From positions 1,454,470-1,518,469 of the forward strand of contig NZ_LMFY01000001.1 in the NCBI RefSeq assembly GCF_001426995.1: 64,000 nucleotides of DNA. Direction: 5' to 3'. The notes under the pieces are model-generated. The model did no database searches and was not told the DNA's origin. It saw only the letters and a program-made list of their open reading frames with translations. Position 1 is the stretch's first letter. Each line of letters begins with the position of its first letter. This stretch comes from Microbacterium sp. Root553 (GTDB lineage: Bacteria > Actinomycetota > Actinomycetes > Actinomycetales > Microbacteriaceae). Position numbers and translations under genes: made by a program. Positions 17,552 through 25,699 of this stretch are shown here, piece by piece.

Positions 17552-18355
17552 TCAGATCACCGTGCCGGCTCGCGAGGTGCCGCCGTCGCCGTCGATGTGC
17601 AGCAGTGAGGCCTGCGACTGCTCCTGCTGCAGCTGGAACTCGAAACGCGAGCGATCGCCGCGGTGATACGCGACGAAGTACTCGATCGGGATGCCGTCGG
17701 ACGCCCGGCTCACGCTGCGCAGCCGCAGGAGGGCGGAGCCGGCGCTCACGCCCAGATGCTGTGCCTGGTCATGGGTCGCGACGGTGGCCTCGGCCGAGCG
17801 CACCCCGCTCGTCGCGACGATGCCGTTGTCGGCGAGGAGGCGGTAGAGGGACGCCTCGGAGAGATCGACGCCGAGGGTGACGTGGCCGACCGTTTCCGGC
17901 ATCCAGGTCGTGGAGAGCGACCACGGCTCGCCGTCGACGTGGCGCAGCCGCTCGAGCGCCACGACGGGTGCGCCGGGCTCGAGGTCGAGGGCGGCGGCGA
18001 TCTCGTCGTCGGCGACGGCGGGCTCGTGGCGCAGCACATCGCTGTGCACATGTCCGCCGCGTCGCTCGACGTCGTCGTAGAGACCGATCAGGGTGTGCAC
18101 GAGGCTCTCACTGGTGCGGGGGCGGGACACGAACGTGCCCTTGCCCTTGACGCGTTCGACGAGCCCCTCGTGCTCGAGCTGCGCCAGGGCCTGCCGCACC
18201 ACGGTGCGGGAGATGCCGTAGCGCTCGCAGAGCCGGTGCTCTCCCGGCAGCGGATCGCCCGGCTGCAGGCCGTCGCGCGAGATGCCCTCGACGATGAGCT
18301 GGCGCAGCTGGTCGTACATGGGCGCCGCCGAATGGCGGTCGATCGCATCATCCAT
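17552..18355 (-). CDS. GntR family transcriptional regulator, HutC/UTRA type
   Basis: 267 aa. The N-terminal winged helix contains GDPLPGEHRLCERYGISRTVVR and LVERVKGKGTFVS. The C-terminal UTRA domain senses a small sugar or sugar phosphate. The ATG at 18355 lies 1 nt after the rbsD stop, so the regulator ends the rbsK-rbsD operon. Palindromes ACCTGTAATGACAGGT-like, the usual size for HutC-type regulators, are found upstream of this operon and of two other sugar loci. I infer that it controls all three. Confidence 0.92.
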   Translation of the reverse strand: MDDAIDRHSAAPMYDQLRQLIVEGISRDGLQPGDPLPGEHRLCERYGISRTVVRQALAQLEHEGLVERVKGKGTFVSRPRTSESLVHTLIGLYDDVERRGGHVHSDVLRHEPAVADDEIAAALDLEPGAPVVALERLRHVDGEPWSLSTTWMPETVGHVTLGVDLSEASLYRLLADNGIVATSGVRSAEATVATHDQAQHLGVSAGSALLRLRSVSRASDGIPIEYFVAYHRGDRSRFEFQLQQEQSQASLLHIDGDGGTSRAGTVI

Positions 18356-18356
18356 G

Positions 18357-18761
18357 TCAGTACGCGACGCCCGCATGCAGGATCACGTTGGCATAGGGGG
18401 TGAACTCGCCCGAGCGCACGAACGCCCGCGCGGAGTGGGTGAGCGCCTTGAACTCGACGTGCGGGACCATGGCGATCTCGAAGTCCTGGCCGGCGAACCT
18501 CTCGCGCAGCGCCGCCAGGATCTCGGGGCTCTTCTCGGCGACCTCCTCCGAGACGGTCGCGCCCTCGACGACGAGCTCGGCGAGCACCGTGTCGAGCACG
18601 TCGAGGAACGCGGGGGCGCCCGGGCGGTAGGCCAGATCGATGCGCTCGGATCCCGGAGGGATGGGCAGCCCCGCATCGGTCACGACCAGCAGATCGGTGT
18701 GCCCGGTCTCGCTGATGACTCGGGAGAGGGCGGGGTTGATGGTCGTCGCTGTCTTTCGCAT
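18357..18761 (-). CDS. rbsD: D-ribose pyranase RbsD
   Basis: 134 aa, the normal RbsD length. The N-terminal SRVISETGHTDLLVVTDAGLP carries the catalytic His and Asp, and the C-terminal VRSGEFTPYANVILHAGVAY is the conserved end. RbsD interconverts pyranose and furanose forms of ribose or related sugars, feeding the furanose to the kinase. It lies between ribokinase and the GntR gene, 53 bp after the former. Confidence 0.95.
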   Translation of the reverse strand: MRKTATTINPALSRVISETGHTDLLVVTDAGLPIPPGSERIDLAYRPGAPAFLDVLDTVLAELVVEGATVSEEVAEKSPEILAALRERFAGQDFEIAMVPHVEFKALTHSARAFVRSGEFTPYANVILHAGVAY

Positions 18762-18814
18762 GATGTCTCCTCGTGCGGGATCGGACGGATGTCGGGGCCG
18801 GAGGGCGGATGCGG

Positions 18815-19765
18815 TCAGAGGGCGTCGCGGGCCGCGAGGAAGGCGTCGACCTCGGCGCGCAGCGGCAGGCTCGGCGACGCGCCCTGCTTGGTGACGGCGA
18901 GCGCTCCGGCCGCGGTGGCCAGACGCACGGCATCGGTCAGCTCCCACCCGTTGGCGAGCGCGGCGCCGAGGTATCCGGCATACGCATCGCCGGCCGCGGT
19001 CGTGTCGACCGCCTCGACGGGGAAGGGCGGGACGACGAAGGCGGCGTCCGCCGTGACGACGCACGACCCCTGCCCCGCGAGGGTGATCACGGCCGCGCCG
19101 ACACCCCGGTCGAGGAACCAGCGGCCCGCGAGCTCGGCACTGGTCGCGTCGACGACCTCGATGCCGCTGAGCACCGAGGCCTCGGTCTCGTTCGGGGTGA
19201 CGATGTCGATGTTCGCCCACACCGAGTCGTCGAGCGGGGCGGCGGGGGCCGGATCGAGGATGACCGTCATGCCGTGCTCCCGTGCACGGGCGGTGATGTG
19301 CGCGGTGAGCGCCGAGGGCGTCTCGAGCTGGGTGAGCAGCACCGAGGTCGTGGGCGCCAGGGCGGCCAGCGCCGAATCGATCTGTTCGGTGCTGAGGGCC
19401 GCGTTGGCGAGCGGGACCATGACGATGTCGTTCTGCGCCGACGCGTCGACGCGGATGTGCGCGACGCCCGTCGGACCGGGCACGGTGCGCAGATGGGCCA
19501 GATCGACGCCCGCCTCGCTGAGACCGTCGACGACGAGGTCGTGGAAGAGGTCGTCGCCCACGCATCCGACGAAGCTCGTGCGAGCCCCCGAGCGTCCGGC
19601 CGCGACGGCCTGGTTCGCGCCCTTGCCGCCGAGCATGAGCGTGAACTCGTCACCGAGGATGGTCTCTCCCCGTGCCGGAAGGCGGGTCGAGAAGGTCGTC
19701 ACGTCTGCGGTCACACTGCCGACGATGACGACGCCGGTGCGATCGGGCGAGGTGGCGGCTGTCAT
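18815..19765 (-). CDS. rbsK: Ribokinase-like PfkB family sugar kinase
   Basis: 316 aa. It carries GGKGANQAVAAGRSGA, typical of ribokinase, and the C-terminal anion-hole motif DTTAAGDAYAG with the catalytic Asp (usual form DTTGAGDAF). It phosphorylates the 5-hydroxyl of ribose or a related furanose using ATP. AGGAG 5 nt before ATG 19765 selects this start. It is the first gene of rbsK-rbsD-gntR and is divergent from the aldolase gene, sharing a promoter region with two GntR-type palindromes. Confidence 0.94.
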   Translation of the reverse strand: MTAATSPDRTGVVIVGSVTADVTTFSTRLPARGETILGDEFTLMLGGKGANQAVAAGRSGARTSFVGCVGDDLFHDLVVDGLSEAGVDLAHLRTVPGPTGVAHIRVDASAQNDIVMVPLANAALSTEQIDSALAALAPTTSVLLTQLETPSALTAHITARAREHGMTVILDPAPAAPLDDSVWANIDIVTPNETEASVLSGIEVVDATSAELAGRWFLDRGVGAAVITLAGQGSCVVTADAAFVVPPFPVEAVDTTAAGDAYAGYLGAALANGWELTDAVRLATAAGALAVTKQGASPSLPLRAEVDAFLAARDAL

Positions 19766-19811
19766 GGCACTCCTGATCGTCGTCGATGCGGGGTGCTTTG
19801 ACATCCTCCGC

Positions 19812-19827
19812 GGCTGTCATTACATTA
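19812..19827. promoter_or_regulatory. GntR/UTRA operator, rbsK-side
   Basis: GGCTGTCATTACATTA shares the core CTGTCATTACA with the reverse complement of the ACCTGTAATGACAGGT consensus. It lies 47 bp upstream of rbsK and 27 bp centre-to-centre from the next site. Confidence 0.6.
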
Positions 19828-19837
19828 GCCGAATCCG

Positions 19838-19855
19838 AACCTGTAACGACAGGTT
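19838..19855. promoter_or_regulatory. GntR/UTRA operator, aldolase-side
   Basis: AACCTGTAACGACAGGTT is a palindrome with 7-bp perfect arms (AACCTGT/ACAGGTT), 18 bp before the aldolase ATG. It matches sites at 38356 and 38379, supporting a shared regulator. Confidence 0.75.
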
Positions 19856-19872
19856 GTGCACAAGGAGACCCG

Positions 19873-20535
19873 ATGACTGCCGCGGCCCCCCGTCTCTACG
19901 TCGACAGCGCGGACGTCGATCGCGTCGCCTCGCTCCTCACCGCGGGCGTCGTGCACGGTGTGACGACGAACCCGACGATCCTCGAGCGGGGTGGGCGCAC
20001 TGCCGCCGAGATCCCCGACCTGTACGCGCGGTGGTCCGCCGAGGGCGCGCGGGAGATCTTCTTCCAGACCTGGGGCGGCGACACGGCATCGTTCCTGCGC
20101 AATGCCGAGACCATCCGGGCGCTGGGAGACCGCGTGGCGGTGAAGGTCCCCGCCACGCGCGACGGCTTCGCCGCGGCATCCGCTCTCGTCGCCGACGGGG
20201 CCACCGTGCTCGTCACCGCCGTCTATTCCGTCGCGCAGGCACTGGTCTGCTCCTCGATCGGAGTGCAGTACATCGCCCCCTACCTCGGCCGGATGCGGGA
20301 CGCCGGCATCGACGGGGATGTCGTGATCGCCCGGATGCAGGAGGTCTGCGCCGGGAGCGGCACCGACGTGCTCGCCGCGAGTCTGCGCTCGCCTGACGAC
20401 ATCACCGGGCTGCGTCTCGCCGGGGTGCCGTATTTCACCGCCGCCCCCGATGTGATCGAGCAGATGCTGTTCCACGAGGTCAGCGACGGCTCGGCGGTCG
20501 AGTTCGACGCGGCGATGGTGCGGCTCGGAGCCTGA
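19873..20535 (+). CDS. Transaldolase/fructose-6-phosphate aldolase-like protein
   Basis: 220 aa, the size of FSA/TalC-type small transaldolases. YVDSAD supplies the catalytic Asp, VTTNPTIL the substrate loop, VAVKVPAT the Schiff-base lysine and GVQYIAPYLGRM the phosphate region. Such enzymes cleave or form ketose phosphates with dihydroxyacetone or a similar donor. AAGGAG stands 7 nt before ATG 19873. Being divergent from rbsK and sharing its operators, it probably cleaves a phosphorylated product of this pathway (inference). Confidence 0.9.
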   Translation: MTAAAPRLYVDSADVDRVASLLTAGVVHGVTTNPTILERGGRTAAEIPDLYARWSAEGAREIFFQTWGGDTASFLRNAETIRALGDRVAVKVPATRDGFAAASALVADGATVLVTAVYSVAQALVCSSIGVQYIAPYLGRMRDAGIDGDVVIARMQEVCAGSGTDVLAASLRSPDDITGLRLAGVPYFTAAPDVIEQMLFHEVSDGSAVEFDAAMVRLGA

Positions 20536-20550
20536 GTCCTCGGTCGCCTC

Positions 20551-20636
20551 GTTCGCAATTCAGCATGGGTGTGTCCGAAGGCGGACTGGCACCGCGCGGT
20601 TCCGCAGATCTGCGGTCGCCGCGGATGAATCCGTGC
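20551..20636. repeat. 86-bp inverted-repeat element, copy 2 (degenerate right arm)
   Basis: The left arm GTTCGCAATTCAGCA (20551-20565) is identical over 15 nt to that of copy 1. At the expected distance the right arm is only partly recognisable (GATGAATCCGTGCGG around 20624-20638). It sits between convergent stops at 20535 and 20652 and could serve as a bidirectional terminator. Confidence 0.6.
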
Positions 20637-20651
20637 GGAGAACCGAACGAC

Positions 20652-21329
20652 CTAGGCGGCGGCCGCCTGGCGCAGCCACCGCTCGACGCCGGCGATATGC
20701 GCGGTGGCGAGCGAGGTGGCCAGGGCGGGGTCGTGCCGGGCGATGGCCTCGGCGATGGCGCGATGCTCCGAGAGTGTGCGCTCGACCGCCCCGGCCTCGG
20801 TGAGCCCGCGCCACACCCGGGCGCGCACGGTCTGACTGCTCAGGTGCTCGATGAGGCTGGCGAGGTAGGCGTTGCCGGCCATTCCGACGATATCGCGGTG
20901 GAAGCGGATGTCGTGCTCGACCAGCTCCTCGACGCTGACGCCGGCGTCGATCGAGCCGACCTCGCTCTCGAGGTGCGCGATCGCCTCGTCGCTGCCCAGG
21001 GTCGCGGCGAGGCCGGTCGCCTGCGACTCCAGCATCCGTCTGACGGCGAAGATCTCGAGCATCGAGTCGTCATCGTGCATGTCGACCACGAACGACATCG
21101 CTTCGAGCAGCAGGTGCGGTTCGAGGCTCGTCACGTAGGTGCCGTCGCCGCGGCGCACATCGAGGACTCGGATCACCTCGAGGGCCTTCACGGCTTCGCG
21201 CATCGAGTTGCGTGACAGGCCGAGGCGTTCGGACAGCTCCTTCTCGGGAGGGAGCCGGTCGCCCGGCGCGAGCTCGCCCGACACGATCATCGCCTTGATC
21301 TTCTCGATCGCCTCGTCAGTCACTGCCAT
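20652..21329 (-). CDS. FadR-subfamily GntR regulator of the L-fucose genes
   Basis: 225 aa. The winged helix contains GDRLPPEKELSERLGLSRNSMREAV and RGDGTYVTSL. The FCD domain has DIRFHRDIVGMAGN and EHRAIAEAI with the usual metal-binding Asp/His positions. It is divergent from the lactonase gene. The core TCATCGGATGT lies in their intergenic region and ACATCGGATGT in the second divergent promoter of the cluster at 24190, so both are likely operators. Induction by a fuconate-pathway intermediate is inferred. Confidence 0.93.
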   Translation of the reverse strand: MAVTDEAIEKIKAMIVSGELAPGDRLPPEKELSERLGLSRNSMREAVKALEVIRVLDVRRGDGTYVTSLEPHLLLEAMSFVVDMHDDDSMLEIFAVRRMLESQATGLAATLGSDEAIAHLESEVGSIDAGVSVEELVEHDIRFHRDIVGMAGNAYLASLIEHLSSQTVRARVWRGLTEAGAVERTLSEHRAIAEAIARHDPALATSLATAHIAGVERWLRQAAAA

Positions 21330-21346
21330 GGCGTCATCCTAGCCAG

Positions 21347-21357
21347 TCATCGGATGT
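21347..21357. promoter_or_regulatory. Candidate FadR-type operator, regulator/lactonase intergenic
   Basis: TCATCGGATGT matches the palindromic core ACATCGGATGT at 24190-24200 in 10 of 11 positions and lies between the divergent regulator (start 21329) and lactonase (start 21376) genes. Confidence 0.55.
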
Positions 21358-21375
21358 CTGCGGCAGGATGGGCGT

Positions 21376-22356
21376 ATGCGCGCACTCGATTCGCACCTGC
21401 ATCTCTGGGACCCGGAGCTTCTGCACTACACCTGGCTCGAGGGGCCTCTCGCGTGGCTGTTCGCGGAGACCGAGATCGAGCACGCGCGCATCCCGCGTGC
21501 GACGACCGAGCGGGCGGTGTTCGTGCAGGCCGAGACGGTCGAAGACGACTTCCTCGAGGAGGTCCGCTGGGTGGCGTCTCTCGCGCAGCGCGTGGGCGTG
21601 GTCGGCATCGTCGCCGGCGCGAGGCTCGACCGCGGCACCGACACGACCGCGCATCTCGAGGGCCTCGCCGGCGAGCCGCTCGTGGTCGGCGTGCGGCACA
21701 ACCTGCAGGGCGAACCGGACGGACTCGCGGTGTCGGCCGCGTTCGTGACCGGCGCGCGCGAGGTCGCCGCCCGCGGCTGGTCGTTCGATGCGTGCGTGCG
21801 CGCCTCGCAGCTGCCCGAGATCGCGCGCCTCGCGGGAGCGGTGCCCGAGCTGCGGACGGTGCTCGATCACCTCGGCAAGCCGGAGGTCGGCACCGCGGAT
21901 GCTCCGGTGGCGCCGACGAGGGAGTGGGTGCGCGATCTCGACGATCTGGCCCGGCATCCGAACGTGTGGTGCAAGCTGTCTGGGCTGCCTGCGGAGGCGG
22001 GCGGCGACTGGTCGCCGGAGCAGCTCGCGCCCTTCCTCGACGCGGCCGCGGATGCCTTCGGCGTCGAACGGCTGATGTGGGGCAGCGATTGGCCGGTGTC
22101 CGTCATCGGCCCCGCGGAGGAGGGCGACCCGCACAGGACTCCCGACGGATCGCCGATGTATCAGCCGACGGCGCGGAGCCGATGGGCGGATGCCGTGATC
22201 GCCTGGGCCGAGCGCCGCGGGCATGACGTCGACGCCCTCATGTGGCGGAATGCCGAGGCGTTCTACCGGATCGGCCAGCGGCCGACGCAGGAGGATGCTC
22301 GGGAGGAGCGCCCTCGCCGCGGCATCCGGGGCTGGTTGCGGGGAGAGCGCTCGTAG
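21376..22356 (+). CDS. Amidohydrolase, probable L-fucono-1,5-lactonase
   Basis: 326 aa. It is a metal-dependent TIM-barrel hydrolase of the amidohydrolase-2 family: DSHLHLWDP near the start (H7, H9), DHLGKPEVG in the middle, VWCKLSGL, and LMWGSDWPV with the conserved Asp. COG3618 members of this kind hydrolyse sugar lactones such as L-fucono-1,5-lactone. Placement beside fuconate dehydratase supports that role. The last 35 residues are Arg/Glu-rich and exceed the domain; the stop is followed immediately by an 84-bp hexamer array in the same frame. Confidence 0.9.
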   Translation: MRALDSHLHLWDPELLHYTWLEGPLAWLFAETEIEHARIPRATTERAVFVQAETVEDDFLEEVRWVASLAQRVGVVGIVAGARLDRGTDTTAHLEGLAGEPLVVGVRHNLQGEPDGLAVSAAFVTGAREVAARGWSFDACVRASQLPEIARLAGAVPELRTVLDHLGKPEVGTADAPVAPTREWVRDLDDLARHPNVWCKLSGLPAEAGGDWSPEQLAPFLDAAADAFGVERLMWGSDWPVSVIGPAEEGDPHRTPDGSPMYQPTARSRWADAVIAWAERRGHDVDALMWRNAEAFYRIGQRPTQEDAREERPRRGIRGWLRGERS

Positions 22357-22440
22357 CGCAAGCGCAAGCGCAAGCGCAAGCGTACGCGCGATCGCGATCG
22401 CGATCGCGATCGCGAGCGCACGCGCACGCGCGGTCGCGGG
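22357..22440. repeat. Array of fourteen CGNNNN hexamers
   Basis: Starting at the base after the lactonase TAG are 14 contiguous hexamers: CGCAAG x4, CGTACG, CGCGAT x4, CGCGAG, CGCACG x2, CGCGGT, CGCGGG. Read in the frame of the lactonase they give alternating Arg-X dipeptides (RK x4, RT, RD x4, RE, RT x2, RG x2). It lies in the convergent gap before the SDR stop. Confidence 0.85.
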
Positions 22441-22486
22441 CAGCGCAGACGGCCCAGAACACCGTGACCCGGCGGGACGCGGCGAG

Positions 22487-23260
22487 TCAGCTCCCGACGG
22501 GACGCAGGCGCAGCTGGGCCATTCCGCCGTCGACCTCGATGAACGTCCCGGTGGTGGAGCCGGCCGCAGGGCTCACCAGATACGCGACGGCCGCGGCCAC
22601 CTCGTCGGGCGAGACCAGCCGGCCATGCGGCTGACGGGCTTCGAGGGCGGCGCGTTCGGCAGCGGGGTCGTCGGCCGCGTCGAGCAGTCGGCCGACCCAC
22701 GGGGTGTCGGCGGTGCCCGGGTTTACGGCGTTGACGCGGATGCCCTCTCGCAGATGGTCGGCGGCCATGGCCCGGGTCAGTGCCGAGACGGCACCCTTCG
22801 ACGCGCTGTACAGGGCGCGCTGCGGGAGTCCGGTCGTCGACGCGATGGATGCCGTGTTGCACACCGCCGCGCTCGGCGACCTCTTGAGCCAGGGCAGCGC
22901 GGCCGACGTCACGCGGGCGATCCCGGTGACGTTGATCGAGAGCACGCGCGCCCACTCCTCGTCGTCGTTCGCGCTGATGTCGCCCTGCGCGCCGACGCCG
23001 GCGTTGTTGACCACGATGTCGATGCGGCCGAACTCCGCGGCGACGGCGGCGACGGCGGCATCCACCGATGCGCGGTCGGACACGTCGGCGGTGAACGCCG
23101 CGAAGGCGGCATCCGCCCCCGAGGTGTCGCGGTCGAGCACGGCGATCCGCGCTCCGTCGGCGTGCAGGCGGGCAGCGATGGCGGCCCCGATGCCGGATGC
23201 TCCGCCGGTGACGATCGCGACGAGCCCGTCGAGTGCCGGGGTGTGGATCTGCGTGCTCAC
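22487..23260 (-). CDS. SDR family dehydrogenase, probable 2-keto-3-deoxy-L-fuconate dehydrogenase
   Basis: 257 aa from GTG. TGGASGIG near residue 19 binds NAD(P), NNAGVG follows near residue 90 and YSASK is the active site. The C-terminus reads GTFIEVDGGMAQLRL. Its GTG start overlaps the upstream hydrolase stop by 4 bp, so the two are translationally coupled. In the non-phosphorylative L-fucose route the SDR oxidises 2-keto-3-deoxy-L-fuconate to the 2,4-diketo acid, which the coupled hydrolase cleaves; the assignment rests on this context. Confidence 0.9.
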   Translation of the reverse strand: MSTQIHTPALDGLVAIVTGGASGIGAAIAARLHADGARIAVLDRDTSGADAAFAAFTADVSDRASVDAAVAAVAAEFGRIDIVVNNAGVGAQGDISANDDEEWARVLSINVTGIARVTSAALPWLKRSPSAAVCNTASIASTTGLPQRALYSASKGAVSALTRAMAADHLREGIRVNAVNPGTADTPWVGRLLDAADDPAAERAALEARQPHGRLVSPDEVAAAVAYLVSPAAGSTTGTFIEVDGGMAQLRLRPVGS

Positions 23261-24117
23261 TTCTGTGCCTCCCAGGCCACGAACTCCTGGCGCTGATGCC
23301 CCAGTCCTTCGATCTCGATCTCGACCACGTCGCCCGCCTTCAGGTACGGGAATCTGCCGCCGAACGCGACCCCCTGCGGGGTGCCGGTGAGGATCAGATC
23401 CCCCGGCTCGAGAGTGACGTACTGCGACAGGTGGTGCACGATCGTGCGCACGTCGAAGATCATGTCGTTCGTGTTCGAGTCCTGGCGGGGCTCGCCGTTG
23501 ACCCAGCTGCGCAGCCGCAGCTCGTCGACGTCGACCTCGTCGGGGGTGACCAGCCACGGGCCGGTGGGGTTGAAGCCCGGGGCGATCTTGCCCTTGGACC
23601 ACTGCCCGCCCGAGACCTCCATCTGGAAGGCGCGCTCGGAGACGTCGTTCGCCACCACGTAGCCGGCGATGTGCGCGTCGGCCTCGTCGGGGGAGTCGAG
23701 GTAGGAGGCCCGGGCGCCGATCACGATGCCCAGCTCCACCTCCCAGTCGGTCTTCTCGCTGCCCCGGGGGATCGTGACCGCATCGTTCGGGCCGACGACC
23801 GTGTTCGGCGTCTTCAGGAACATGATCGGCACGGTGGGCGGCTCCGCCCCGGATTCCCTCGCGTGCGCGGCGTAGTTCTGCCCGATGCAGATCACGGCGC
23901 TGGGGCGGACGATCGGCGCACCGATGCGCAGTGCGGCGGCATCCTCGAGCTCGGGAAGCTCACCGGCCGCACGGGCCGCCTCGACGCGTGCGACGACGTC
24001 TCCGGCGAGGAAGTCACCGTTCACATCGGATGTCACGGACCGCAGATCGAGGTAGCGGTCACCCTCGACGAGGACGGGGATCTCGGCGCCGAGGCTGCCT
24101 AGACGTGCGAACTTCAT
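23257..24117 (-). CDS. Fumarylacetoacetate hydrolase family, probable 2,4-diketo-3-deoxy-L-fuconate hydrolase
   Basis: 286 aa. FAH-fold hydrolase with IGQNYAAHARESG, PIMFLKTPNTVVGPND, DWEVELGIVIG (metal-binding Glu residues), VANDVSERAFQ, LRSWVNGEPRQDSNT and LTGTPQGVAFGG, all standard motifs. In the L-fucose pathway it splits 2,4-diketo-3-deoxy-L-fuconate to pyruvate and L-lactate. The ATG at 24117 is preceded by AGGAGAG. It is divergent from the fuconate dehydratase, with a palindromic operator between them. Confidence 0.93.
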   Translation of the reverse strand: MKFARLGSLGAEIPVLVEGDRYLDLRSVTSDVNGDFLAGDVVARVEAARAAGELPELEDAAALRIGAPIVRPSAVICIGQNYAAHARESGAEPPTVPIMFLKTPNTVVGPNDAVTIPRGSEKTDWEVELGIVIGARASYLDSPDEADAHIAGYVVANDVSERAFQMEVSGGQWSKGKIAPGFNPTGPWLVTPDEVDVDELRLRSWVNGEPRQDSNTNDMIFDVRTIVHHLSQYVTLEPGDLILTGTPQGVAFGGRFPYLKAGDVVEIEIEGLGHQRQEFVAWEAQK

Positions 24118-24177
24118 GTCTCTCCTGATCAGTGCCGTTTGCGCCGGTGCGGCGGCGCGCTGTCGTAGCGCGGCTCG

Positions 24178-24207
24178 TTGACAGTATAGACATCGGATGT
24201 TTACACT
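24178..24207. promoter_or_regulatory. Divergent promoter with FadR-type operator
   Basis: For the dehydratase, TTGACA (24178-24183) and TACACT (24202-24207) are an 18-bp-spaced -35/-10 pair. For the hydrolase, AGTATA (24183-24188) is TATACT on the minus strand. ACATCGGATGT (24190-24200), extended to TAGACATCGGATGTTTA, is a near palindrome lying between both sets of elements, well placed to repress both directions. Confidence 0.6.
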
Positions 24208-24253
24208 CCAAGAGATCTGCACGAATCCTTCCCCCCGTGCACGAGAGGATCCC

Positions 24254-25549
24254 GTGAGCCGCATCGTCGCCCTCGACACGACCGACATCCGCTTCCCGAC
24301 ATCGCTGAGTCTGGACGGCTCGGACGCGATGAACCCCGACCCCGACTACTCCGCCGCGTACGTGATCGTGCGCACGGATGCCGAGGACGGCGTCGACGGC
24401 CACGCCTTCGTCTTCACGATCGGCCGCGGCAACGACGTGCAGGTCGCGGCGATCGACGCGCTCGCCGGACACCTCGTCGGTCGTGAGATCGAGCCGCTCC
24501 TCGACGACATGGGCGGCACGTTCCGCGACATCATCGGGGACTCCCAGCTGCGCTGGCTCGGCCCGGAGAAAGGCGTCATGCACATGGCGATCGGCGCCGT
24601 CATCAATGCGCTGTGGGACATCAAGGCCAAGCGCGCGGGGCTCCCGCTCTGGCAGCTGCTGGCGCGGATGACGCCAGAAGAGCTGGTGGACCTGGTGGAC
24701 TTCCGCTATCTCACCAACGCACTGACCCGCGACGACGCCCTCGAGATCCTGCGCGCCGCCGAGCCCGGCCGCGCCGAGCGCGAGCGCGAGCTGCTCGCCA
24801 CCGGCTACCCCGGGTACACGACCAGCCCCGGCTGGCTCGGCTACTCGGACGAGAAGCTCGAGCGGCTCGCCCGCGAGGCGATGGCCGACGGCTTCACCCA
24901 GATCAAGCTCAAGGTCGGTGCCGACCTCGACGACGACATCCGCCGTTTCCGCAAGGCGCGCGAGGTCTGCGGACCGGACTTCCCGATCGCGATCGACGCC
25001 AACCAGCGTTGGGAGGTGTCGGAGGCGATCGAGTGGGTCACCGCGCTCGCCGAGTTCCACCCGGCCTGGATCGAAGAGCCCACGAGCCCCGACGACGTGC
25101 TCGGTCATGCCGAGATCGCACGAGGCATCGCGCCCATCCGTGTCGCCACCGGCGAGCACGCGCAGAACCGGGTCATCTTCAAGCAGCTGCTGCAGGCCGA
25201 GGCGATCTCGGTCATGCAGATCGACGCCGTGCGGGTCGCCGGCGTCAACGAGAACATCGCCAACCTGCTGCTCGCAGCGAAGTTCGGGGTGCCGGTCTGC
25301 CCGCACGCCGGGGGAGTCGGTCTCTGCGAGGCCGTGCAGCACCTGTCGATGTTCGACTTCGTCGCCGTCACCGGCACCCGCGAAGGACGCATGATCGAGT
25401 TCGTCGACCATCTGCACGAGCACTTCGTGATCCCCACCGACATCAAGGGCGGCTCGTACATGGCTCCGACCGCGGCAGGGTCCGGCATGGAGATGAAGGC
25501 CGTGAGCATTGCCGCCTACACGTGGACGGGACGGCACGTCGGTGTCTGA
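24254..25549 (+). CDS. L-fuconate dehydratase (enolase superfamily)
   Basis: 431 aa from GTG. It is a mandelate-racemase-group enzyme: [11 protein letters not shown] carries the catalytic KxK lysines, IAIDANQRW and [10 protein letters not shown] supply metal ligands, GEHAQNR the third acidic ligand, and PHAGGVG the catalytic His. The run from GEHAQNR through [13 protein letters not shown] is diagnostic of L-fuconate dehydratase, which makes 2-keto-3-deoxy-L-fuconate. GAGAGGA precedes the GTG. It is followed by the putative L-fucose dehydrogenase. Confidence 0.95.
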   Translation: MSRIVALDTTDIRFPTSLSLDGSDAMNPDPDYSAAYVIVRTDAEDGVDGHAFVFTIGRGNDVQVAAIDALAGHLVGREIEPLLDDMGGTFRDIIGDSQLRWLGPEKGVMHMAIGAVINALWDIKAKRAGLPLWQLLARMTPEELVDLVDFRYLTNALTRDDALEILRAAEPGRAERERELLATGYPGYTTSPGWLGYSDEKLERLAREAMADGFTQIKLKVGADLDDDIRRFRKAREVCGPDFPIAIDANQRWEVSEAIEWVTALAEFHPAWIEEPTSPDDVLGHAEIARGIAPIRVATGEHAQNRVIFKQLLQAEAISVMQIDAVRVAGVNENIANLLLAAKFGVPVCPHAGGVGLCEAVQHLSMFDFVAVTGTREGRMIEFVDHLHEHFVIPTDIKGGSYMAPTAAGSGMEMKAVSIAAYTWTGRHVGV

Positions 25550-25640
25550 GCCTGCGGGGTCCGTCCCGAGGTCCGACACTTCGGGGGCCGACGGGGCCGA
25601 CGTTTCGGGGGCCGACGTTTCGGCGGCCGACGTCTCGGGG

Positions 25641-25699
25641 GCCGACACGCCACATGTCGGACGGATCCCGGAAAACGGTCCTACATCTGGCGTGTCGGC
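25641..25699. repeat. Strong inverted repeat at the 5' end of the aldo/keto reductase frame
   Basis: Arms of 17 nt with one mismatch: GCCGACACGCCACATGT (25641-25657) and ACATCTGGCGTGTCGGC (25683-25699), spacer 25 nt. Just upstream (about 25570-25640) are four imperfect 15-bp units of the form CCGACGTTTCGGGGG. The hairpin overlaps the GTG at 25692 and could be an attenuator or terminator inside the operon. Confidence 0.7.

Noticed and set aside
22238..22462. Minus-strand frame with RDRDRDRD and ACACACAC runs
   Set aside because: Produced by the hexamer array on the opposite strand; no start signal.
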